Of a stretch of DNA of 60,000 nucleotides, positions 51,720 through 60,000 are shown piece by piece. Position 1 is the first letter of the stretch. Each line of letters opens with the position of its first letter. The notes beneath the pieces were generated by a model. The model ran no database searches, was not told where the DNA came from, and worked only from the letters and a program-made list of their open reading frames with translations. The translations under genes and the position numbers were made by a program. The DNA is from Bugula neritina (lineage: Eukaryota > Bryozoa > Gymnolaemata > Cheilostomatida > Bugulidae). The stretch covers positions 6,884,229 to 6,944,228 of the forward strand of contig OZ037770.1 in assembly GCA_964035545.1 (NCBI GenBank). Reading direction: 5' to 3'.

Positions 51720-53870
51720 CAAACTATGGCTATAAGTCCAGCCTTTCTGGCTTTCTTATCGTCCGACTACTCCTAGTTTTTTGAGTAGATTTATTAGGTC
51801 CCCGAGTCGGCGACGATTGACTATCGTTATTCATAGTTTCTCGACAAGCCAAATGTGTAGAAAGAGAGACTTCAAATGGCTGAAGAGTGTTGGACTCCTC
51901 TAGTGACTGCCTCTCACTAACAGTAACAATCTTCCGCTGTTGGTGATGTAATATCAGCTGCTTTGGATAGTTAGGAGCGATTTCTACGTAGCAATACTCC
52001 CGAGTCATTTGATGATACAATTTCTCTGCTTTTAGTCGCAAAAACAACCCCGTCTTTCCGCTGACTTCCATCGTTGATCTTTATCACCTGACATACTTCC
52101 ATTGGTTCACTTTCTCTAACCCAATGCCTACTGTTATAATAGAGCGCTTGTGTCTTTCGGTGACCAGCCGCACACTGCCTAAGCCGGCTCAAATTAATGC
52201 TTTTGTTCGAATTTAGGGACCGACCAAACATAAGCTCAGCTGGTGAGTACCTGTTGGCCAAGGGTGTGTCTCTGTACGCACACAGTGCAGCCTGAATGTT
52301 GACGTTTTTCTTCATCAAGCCCTTCACCGTCTGAACAGCTCTTTCCGCTTCACCATTTGACTGGGGATACTTTGGAGAACTAGTTATGTGTTTATATCCC
52401 ATTTTGACAGGAAAGACTGAAATATGTCGGACACAAATTGTGGTCCATTATCACTGACTAATGTATTAGGAATGCCTAGCAAGCAGAAAAGTGTTTCGAG
52501 CTTGGAAACTATAGGTTTTGTTTCGGAAGAATCACTGAGTTCATTAACAGTAATGTACCTGCTGTAGTAATCTACCACCACTAGATATGTTCGTCCACCC
52601 TTGGTACATAGGTCAACTGCTAAATGCCACCATAGTCTCTCAGGCCAAGAGGAACAGACCAGAGGCTCCCGAGGTTTCAATCAAAATTCTTCACACTTAG
52701 AACAGCCTTTCACTAACGATCTAATATCAGCTGTCATGCCAGGCCACCAAACTACATCAACTGCTCTACGAATACATTTAGTCTCGCTTTGGTGACCAAC
52801 ATTTATATCCTTCAAAACCTGGTCTCTCTCGACTTTGGGAATGTATAGACGGTTTTCAAAAAATACTACTCCTTGAACTGTGGTCAAGCTGTCTCTGAAC
52901 TTGTAAAATTGCTTCATAGACGGGTTGACATCTTTTGTCCTAGGTCATCCCTCCATAAGGTATTTCAAGAGAATTCTACTTTCATCTTCTGTCCTTATAG
53001 CAGCCTGTATGCGGTGCAGACGAGTTGGGGAAACAGGCATTAGCATCTATTAGCTCCTGCACCAGCAAAGGTTCTCCTTGGGCTTCCTGTGGTCCTGAGT
53101 AAGGGGCCCTAGACAGGGCATCAGCCAATACCAACTTCCTACCCGGTGTAAAGACCACTTCATAAGTGAATGACATCAACCTTAATCTAAACCTTTGCAT
53201 CCGGACAGGTTATTTAGCTAATTCTTTCTCACCAAGAATTGAGAGCAGAGGCTTGTAATCAGTCTCCACTGTGAACTGACAACCTGCCAAAAAGTAATGG
53301 AACTTTTCACAAACCCAGCAGATTGCTAGAGCCTCCTATTCAATCTGTGCGTATCGCTGCTCAGCACTACTCAGAGACCTAGATGCAAAGGCCACAGGGT
53401 TTCAGACCCCATCCACTAGTTGCAGCAACGCCGCCCCAAGGCCAAATGATGACGAGTCTGCACTGAGCATCGTTTTTCTATGAAGACTGTACGGAACTAG
53501 AGTGGGAGTGCTGGCCATCATAGACTTCAAGCATGCAAACTCTTTCTCCTGTACTGGCCTCCTGTACTTTGATGCTGTTGAACTTGACTCTCTCATATAT
53601 TACATTTTTAACCAGTTCAAAATGCTGGTCAAACATGCTCATTACATTCCTTAAAGTTTTCTTCCTGGTGTCTACTGCCTCATCAAACTCAAATTGACTG
53701 TATATAGGCACACTCTCTGGTCCCATCAACACAAGTAAAGTTGCAATCTGCTGCTCCTCCCTCATATCACCGTATTTCTTAGCTATTTTGAATATTTAAA
53801 ACTGTCCTTTAAATAATTTCCAATCAGTTGAAAAAGTGAGGACAGAATAACGCGAACCTTGTTATTTCAG
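51720..53870 (-). pseudogene. Decayed Ty3/gypsy with gag joined to RNase H and integrase by internal deletion
   Basis: 53765-53590 is gag-like (LLVLMGPESVPIYSQFEFDE, then VMSMFDQHFELVKNVIYERV). It passes within a few bases into RNase H (MLSADSSSFGLGAALLQ near 53470; RSLSSAEQRYAQIE near 53350; VETDYKPLLSILGEKE near 53240), so protease and reverse transcriptase are missing. The zinc site (INVGHQSETKCIRRA, VVWWPGMTADI) follows at 52917-52681, the integrase core (VVVDYYSRY, VSDNGPQFVSD) at 52680-52384, NGEAERAV at about 52350, and a tail to about 51730. Stops interrupt RNase H at three or more places. The type resembles K02A2.6-like gypsy elements. Confidence 0.85.
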
Positions 53871-55129
53871 GCGATATCCGAGCCGGCATGAATTTGCTTT
53901 TGACATACCATTTTATGAAAACTGCTTGCAAAGGATTTAAGGTACTACTGGCTTTTGCATGACCAATAGCACACTCTTGGCAGAGAAGAAGGTATCAATG
54001 ACAAGGACAAGCCTAGACAGATTGACCTCCTTATCTGTTGCAGTGACTGACCAAAAGTAAATTATGTTAATCCTAATCTTTTGGAATTGTGTGTCGCCTC
54101 ACACTGACTAGCACAGCCCACCACAGATCTAAAGATGTCTAGTCTCACCCACTTGTCAGTTTAATCGCTGACCACTCGACCCATGAAACAGTTTGTACCG
54201 GTAGCAGGCATTTTACCTGACCTAAAATAAAACTAGGGTAACTATTTTGAAAAGCTGCTGTCTTGGAGGTACCCACAATAACTTATTAAACAAATGTAGA
54301 GTATTTCACTCTGGCCGAGGTTGTGCTAAGTAAATGTGTCGATACGTTGCATGAGGATGCTTCACTGCTTTTTATTGGTAATCTAATAGACTGTTAAACC
54401 TTTGGTCTCCTGCTGACACACTATAGTTATTATGTTAAATTTGTGACTATTCAAAGAGGCTGAAACTAAAGCTACCAAACATCTATCAGCTGGTTGCATA
54501 ATAATAGCTCCCATTGTTCACTGAATTAAGCTATTCAAAAGCTACAAGCGAAAACATGGCTGAGGCACGGCTGCAAGTTGAGCAGTAGGCAAGCCATAAA
54601 ACTAAGTGTTCCCAACCGCAAAGCTTGTGGTAGCCCAAGTGAACAAAGACATGACTATTTTCTTTTCAACAAACATATAGCTAAATATAATTGGTTGGTT
54701 GAAAGAAAATGCAGATTGCTAATTAGGAAAGCTGCCGTCTTGCAGGTACCCACAATAACTTATTAAACAAAAATATAATGAGATATATTTGATTAGTGAG
54801 AGATAAAGGCAAGCGTCTGTCAGTGTTGAAAATGTATAGCATCTTCATTGCTAATGTCTTGCACGTCTAGTGATAAGTCTCTTAATGCTGTTCTCGGAGT
54901 CGGATGCCTGTCCAGAATGCTAATTAGCAAAGCTGCTGTTTAGTTTTAGTTGCTTGGAATAACTAGCCACCTATCATATGAGAGAAAGTCCTTTGACATT
55001 CTAGTACGAGTGTACTGCTGTGTGGGCATCTGTTAAGTGTATTTGCATGAAACAGCTATTTGCATCTAGTTTTGAGAATATTTTCTAGCTCCCAACAGTC
55101 TTATGCTTTCATCTACTGCTGACATTCAA
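53871..55129. other. Gap between Ty3 relics with a repeated 44-bp segment
   Basis: 54251-54294 and 54728-54771 are near copies (aaagctgctgtcttggaggt then acccacaataacttattaaa caaa), with two differences in 44 bases and 477 bp apart. They could be ends of a small element or a segmental duplication. No protein domain was recognised between them. Confidence 0.6.
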
Positions 55130-56640
55130 TAGATTTCCCGTCCAACAGCCTTCTTTAGGCCAGTCCTGTCCACACAAACTCGAACATCTTCTGAAAGTTT
55201 GAGAACTGGAACCATTCTGCTACACCACTCTGTAGCTTCTGTCACAGGGGTGATAACTCCTCGTTATACCATCTTGTCCAGCTTTTCCTTGGTCTTATCT
55301 GGTAATGGAATTGGTATTTTCTTAGGAGTAGATACATGTAGGCTAGTAATCTAGAATCAGTGATACATGATCGGATTATCCCCAGAGTGCTCCGAGACCT
55401 ATAAATAGCTTTGACAAGCTTGTTTAGATATCTTTGGTTACTTCCCATTGCTGCTTCACTTGACAAGCTGTTCTACTGAGTAAAGAAGTCAATTAATTTT
55501 GAATGTCGAGGACCGTCTACTTGAACCTCTCATTTTTATTCTGCAGATCTGCTTCGAAAATACCCAAGCCTTGGAGTTGCTTCCTTCCAAGCTCATATAA
55601 GCGGACCCCTGTGGTTTGTAGTGAACTAGCAGACACCCAATGCAGTTTGTCACTCACTACTGTACCCTCTGCACTGGTATCCAATTTGAAAGCAGTCGGG
55701 TTGTCATCGGCTGCTACTTCAGCCTTCCAAGTATCCAAAATTCAGTTTTCTATTTTAAGCTCTGCTGTGAACAGTATACCCTCTTTACCAACTGCTTCAG
55801 TAACCTCTTGGGTTGATTTACTTCTGCACTGCCATTGGAAATCACACATTTTTGCATTCCTTGCATTAGGCATCGTTGACTGGGCAATCTGCTTTAGAAA
55901 ATGGCTCTCTTCCCACCTCTTACAATGGTTCTGGCTTGTACATTTGTGAGTTAATTGGCAGTTGAACAGTACCTGCCTGCTTGTGTGTATGACGTGGCTT
56001 GCTTTGCTTATTTTTAGGGTATCTGCTTTGTGCTCTATATATAACATCTACAGACCCTGAGCTTGCTACACTTTGCATTGCATTTGAAGTAACGTCACTG
56101 CTCCTACAAATTTGTACTACTCGATCTACTGTTAGTGTGTTCCCTTGAGAAATTAATTTCTTTCTGAGAATGCTCTAACTCCAAAAACAATGCAATCTCT
56201 CAGCATTTCATTAAAGGGTGCTGGTGCCTCATTAGTGCCAGGCTGGTAGTTCGGCCCACATTTAACTGCTAGTGCACGTAATTGATACCTTGTATTAACT
56301 TTATAAAGCTTGTGTACTATATTTCTCTCCTACATCACATTGTCCCAAAATGTCTATAATTGCTGTTAGACTTGCATCACTTTGGTATCTATGACTAGAC
56401 TCTACAACTCGGCATGCATCATCACCAATTGTGTATAACAGCAATGCTCTTTGGTACTCAATACTTTCTTCTAAAAGTATAGACACAATGTAAGATGACT
56501 ACCATTCTCTAAATTTTCTGAAGTTCTGCTCTCAATCATTTTTCAAAATGATGCTACCTAGTGGTTCAATGTTGGGTGCATTCCTATGCCCAATTTCTTG
56601 TTGCCAAACTTCTTAGTCCGCCAAAATTGCTTTTAATTGC
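55130..56640 (-). pseudogene. Decayed Ty3/gypsy gag, protease and RT N-terminus
   Basis: On the minus strand, 56486-56301 is gag-like (EESIEYQRALLLYTIGDDAC). Around 55960-55850 is an eroded zinc knuckle region. 55738-55517 carries a protease relic with FKLDTSAEGTVVSD, where the usual DTGA reads DTSA, and continues LQTTGVRLYELGRK. 55470-55330 keeps LFIGLGALWG and 55320-55140 the RT entry IPIPLPDKTKEKLDKMV with TEWCSRMVPVLKLSEDVRVC. Stops and shifts occur throughout. It could be the 5' half of the same family as 51720-53870, but both contain gag, so they are at least two insertions. Confidence 0.82.
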
Positions 56641-58194
56641 TGCCACCATGTGTGATCGGTATATAAGAGTACAACAAAGTTGGATGGAGTCTAAGCTAAT
56701 AATTATTGTGATTTATTACAATATAAACTAACTGGAAAATCCCGAGTCTTTTAGAGTCCGCATTAAGCCATGTGATACTTGGCGAATGTTTAATAGAATA
56801 ATGGCGCCTAAATCAATTGCTGAGGTCAATTTATTGATAGCTGCTGTATTATCTACTCTAAGTAGTTACATACATAATTTCAGTCTTAGTTTTTTAGTTA
56901 CTAATTAGAGAATGCTTGATTTTAATTAGATGGTTTACTGGTATTGTTAATAAAACTTGCTTAAGGGTGATTTTTGTTATAAATGGTCATCAAAAGGTGA
57001 CTTGTTATTAAATTATTTACCCTGTTCCTGTTTTACATGAAGTTGTTTCAAAAAGCTTTTCAATTGAACCTTGAAAACAACTACTTTTAATATCTCTGGT
57101 AGAAATACAAGGGCTATTTTAGTTTTCTGCATTGATAAAATAGGTTTATAACACTTTTTTAAAAAGTTGTTTTCTCTGTGACAAGATAAACATTAAGCAG
57201 TCTTCCTTTTCTAGGTTACTGATAGTTATTCCTGCTTTTCTTGTTGTTTGTACTACTTAAAAAACGTATACATGTCTGTTAGAAAGGTTAGGTGTGACTG
57301 GTAGAATACACATTGTTTATTATCTAACATATAAGCATTATGAGCTATTTGAAAAAGGAATTTCTTTAGATTTGTGTGTTGAAAACAGTATTTTTTCTAA
57401 CCATCTGTTGGAACTGAATCATCAGCTAATAAAACAGGTTAATCTACAATTCATATTAAAGTGATGTTAACCCAATTGATAAATTGGGTAAAAATGGAAT
57501 TTTCAAAATGGGGGAAATAGCTTCTATTTTGATGTTTTCATTTTTTGTGCAATAGAAAGGTTTATACGTATCACTGTGAAGCCAAAATTCTACAGATGTT
57601 AGATCTGTGAGTAACTTTTCTGTATCTGGGTGGGGTTCTTGCTTGGAAGAGGTGGACATACAGGGGTTGGCCAATTTTCAAGGGGGCATCATGAAGTTTT
57701 AAATATGCACTTATTTGAGTGATTTGAGTTTAATATTCAAAATGTTTTCTGGAAATGTTGTACACCTATGAAACTATTTTTCAAAAAAATTAGGACCAAA
57801 AATTGATATGTGGTTTCATTCACTCCATACTTGTTTAGGCTTAGGACATACATAGAACTGATCAGCTATTGGATTTATTCAAAGCTGAGTGAGGTTAGTC
57901 TAATTCTCTGACATTCTATTGACTTTGTAAAGTCACTATGTGCTGTAGGTATAAAGAGTATGTAAATAAGCAAATAGTAGTAAATTTTTTTATTCTAGAT
58001 TAATAAACAATCAACCAAATCATATAATTAGCAGGTAACACTATGTCTCTCTAATCATATAACAAGTATCTAAAATATGCTAATAGACAATGTATCTTTC
58101 TAATTGCAGCACATCATTGCTAAGCAGTTTCATGGTGATACCATTTATTCATTTTGATGACTGTGGACTCCAGTAGCATTTCTCATCTTTGGAC
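56641..58194. other. Upstream region of the GNB1L-like gene, no gene supported
   Basis: AT-rich sequence. A 72-codon minus-strand frame at 57674-57456 (MANPCMSTSSKQEPHPDTEK at its start) has no flanking splice signals that I trust and no recognised family. The presumed GNB1L promoter lies at the right end. Confidence 0.5.
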
Positions 58195-60000
58195 ATGTCC
58201 GACCAGCTGTATCCAGAGGTTGTTATTAGAACAGGAAGTCATGTTGTAACAGCTATGTGTCACATCTCCGTGTCTCAACCAATCAGCAAGCAGCTGCTGA
58301 TTACAGGTAAGAGGAAGAAGTGTGAAAGTGTGAACTACAGATTACTGGTTAGATCCTGCCGTTTGAAGTTGGTTTTTCTATGAGGAATTCTGCTTTTATG
58401 TAAACTGGCAACTTTTTTTGGGAATATTTTAAAAGGAACTTAAGTTCTTTTAATTTGACAGAGTATTTGTGTGGACTTAGTGGTTTCTGAACTAGAAGCT
58501 AATGTTACGGTTGGTGATTACCGCCCAAGTGTTGAGTGTCACTGTATACTGCTGAGCAACAGGCAAATAAAAAGGGAGGGTTAGACAGGGAGAAACATGG
58601 TGTGTGTAGTGAAGAGTAGGCAGCTCTAAAATCTAAATAGTGTCTCTGTAAATGATAACCTATACATTGGAAAAGTTAGATCTCCAATTTTCTTGTGAAT
58701 GATAAAGAGAGGATAACTCCTGTATGTGTTTTGTTCCGCTGACCTTTGGGAGCTATAACTAGTAAACTGGTTCACCTCTATGGTTGTCATCATGTCCATA
58801 ACCTGTGCTGCCGAGTTCAAATAACCTCACAGTCCTCCTTTCATTCTCTCCACGCTTTGATTTGTTGTCTTGGCTTCTTCTCCTTCGCGATGCATGCCAG
58901 TGAGTTAGGGCACACCTCACTCCTGAGACTCCTGCGATCAGCAATACTGTGCCTATCAGAGTTACGCCTAACATCATCAGCATGGTTTGGTCGAGGTTCA
59001 GCCCTGCTGGTAGCTTCAGGTATTCCCTGGTAGCAGAGCCATGCTGGAGCCAGCTGTAGTATTTTGGCGTGCTGCTCATTAGTATGCTGCCTATGAGTCA
59101 CCTGATGATGTGTAGGAATGCACCTCTCAGGTGTGCTGCCTATGAGTCAGCTGGTGATGTGTAGGGATGAACCTCTCAGGAATGGGATTGAATACAGAAT
59201 GAATTTACCTACTAGTTTTTCTCATCAAGTAATAATCAATTACTTGTCTCCTTCACTACCCACTTTTCCCAGCTAAATTGTAGGTACATTTTACTTCATC
59301 TCTACTCAATTATCTTGTCTATAATAAAAATCAATCATATTATTTGTATTTTTCTAGGAACCAATGATGGGAAAGTTTTGTGTTGGGATTTGTCTGCTCA
59401 GTTGATACGACAGAGTTTCTCCATAGATTCCACCATGGTGTTGTCTACCATTCCTTTGGTTCAGTCGTGTCGTGTTTTAGCATATACTAGAGGTCAACAC
59501 GTCATGATACTTGAATGGTGTGGTAGGAGTGGACAATTCCAGTCCACTTTGTGTAAGTAATATTATTTCCCAAAACATTGTAAACCTAAAAAGTAAATAG
59601 AAATCACCAGAATTGAGTAAATGAGACCTTGAAGTTTTCTCATATTATGGTACAGCATACTCATAATTTAGAGTATATACAGTTGTATGCAGTATATATA
59701 CTATATACTGTATATATACTGTATACAGTATATATACTATATACTGCATATACACTGTAAACTGTTGATACGATGCAAGTAAATTGTTCGTTTGGTTTTG
59801 TTGAAGCCCACCAGTTTGAAGGAAATATGTGTCCGACATTTTGTTCCACAGCCTGTATATCCGAATGTCCTGATAGATGTTATATATGTGTACCTGCTGA
59901 CAACGAAGTGAATGTGTATAGTGTCCAGCTGACACAACCTGTGGGTATGTTTTACTATTGTGAAAATATTCACAAAACTTAATGTGGCAGTTGGAGAAAA
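58195..60000 (+). CDS. GNB1L: GNB1L-like WD40 repeat protein (5' exons only)
   Basis: Three exons, 58195-58306, 59358-59552 and 59807-59944, with GT-AG introns and continuous phase. The gene continues past the window. ATG at 58195 follows an in-frame TAG at 58174. Residues 1-38 (MSDQLYPEVVIRTGSHVV then TAMCHISVS) match the first beta-propeller blade entry, followed by LLITGTNDGKVLCWDL, a WD-repeat end. The second blade is variable, and the third exon gives CYICVPADNEVNVYSVQL. Arrangement and spacing resemble vertebrate GNB1L (FVLRGTQSPVHAL, LFSGSQSGLVHIWSL). GNB1L is the metazoan counterpart of yeast Asa1, linked to the TTT-ASTRA chaperone path for PIKK kinases. Another WD40 protein is possible because the repeats are partial. 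Confidence 0.68.
58759..59079 (-). CDS. Possible small single-pass membrane protein nested in a GNB1L intron
   Basis: 106 uninterrupted codons run from ATG at 59079 to a stop at 58759, on the strand opposite GNB1L and inside its first intron. The product has an N-terminal segment (MSSTPKYYSWLQHGSATREY), a clear hydrophobic span at about 32-53 (MLMMLGVTLIGTVLLIAGVS), then a basic stop-transfer run (HASRRRRSQDNKSKR) and a polar tail ending GEPVY. The composition looks protein-like and less AT-rich than its surroundings. It could instead be the last exon of a longer gene. The family is not recognised. Confidence 0.5.
   Translation of the reverse strand: MSSTPKYYSWLQHGSATREYLKLPAGLNLDQTMLMMLGVTLIGTVLLIAGVSGVRCALTHWHASRRRRSQDNKSKRGENERRTVRLFELGSTGYGHDDNHRGEPVY
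59086..59180. repeat. 49-bp direct repeat, two copies
   Basis: The unit gctgcctatgagtcacctga plus tgatgtgtaggaatgcacct and ctcagg occurs at 59086 and again at 59135 with a few changes, immediately upstream of the nested minus-strand frame. Confidence 0.9.
59685..59762. repeat. Palindromic TATA/GTAT repeat
   Basis: Alternating tatatactatatactgta and its reverse complement lie in the second GNB1L intron, just before the acceptor at 59806. The tract could form cruciforms. It resembles the tatactgtatatac variants in the 3295-3801 array. Confidence 0.85.

Noticed and set aside
53990-54060. Possible BEL-type peptidase fragment (VNLSRLVLVIDTFFSAKS on the minus strand)
   Set aside because: The likeness to the idlLIGaD motif is faint and the frame breaks at once.
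55503-55949. 148-codon plus-strand frame
   Set aside because: It is the antisense of the decayed Ty3 protease region, which shows the LDTSAEGTVV motif on the minus strand.
57456-57674. 72-codon minus-strand frame
   Set aside because: Looks somewhat protein-like but has no membrane segment, motif or convincing splice sites; left as unassigned.

Overview
This is a window of animal nuclear DNA, almost certainly from an invertebrate metazoan. It has spliced genes with GT-AG introns, a tRNA-derived SINE, Ty3/gypsy, BEL/Pao, non-LTR and hAT elements, a piggyBac-like MITE, and many AT-rich mini- and microsatellites. The species cannot be fixed from the sequence. I built the gene models by hand from splice signals and reading-phase continuity. 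No expression evidence was available.

Layout. (1) 1-9233, minus strand: ten exons of a JmjC/cupin_8 2-oxoglutarate oxygenase with a signal peptide and the start of a C-terminal EF-hand; its 3' end lies outside the window. Its introns hold several minisatellites, a piggyBac-like MITE and a SINE. (2) 12220-16271 and 17459-22275, minus strand: two tandem six-exon paralogues encoding small type I membrane proteins of unknown function; their four internal exons are identical in size. (3) 25333-30127: a full-length Ty3/gypsy retrotransposon on the minus strand with 195-bp LTRs that differ at one base, a 5-bp target duplication and intact gag-protease and pol frames. (4) 33911-38763, minus strand: a complete six-exon AGTRAP homologue. 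(5) 40140-56640: a graveyard of decayed elements, all read on the minus strand: non-LTR, Ty3, BEL/Pao, hAT, non-LTR, Ty3, Ty3. (6) 58195 to the right edge, plus strand: the first three exons of a GNB1L-like WD40 gene, with a possible single-pass membrane protein frame on the opposite strand of its first intron.

The host genes do not form an obvious pathway. The tandem pair is a local duplication. The other genes are separate housekeeping or membrane functions spaced by repeats. The observations most worth following are a minisatellite whose every unit carries a copy of the adjacent 5' splice site, a 25-bp duplication of the AGTRAP exon 3 acceptor, the antizyme-like UCC UGA junction between gag and pol, the undescribed paralogue pair, and the secreted FIH-like oxygenase with an EF-hand.
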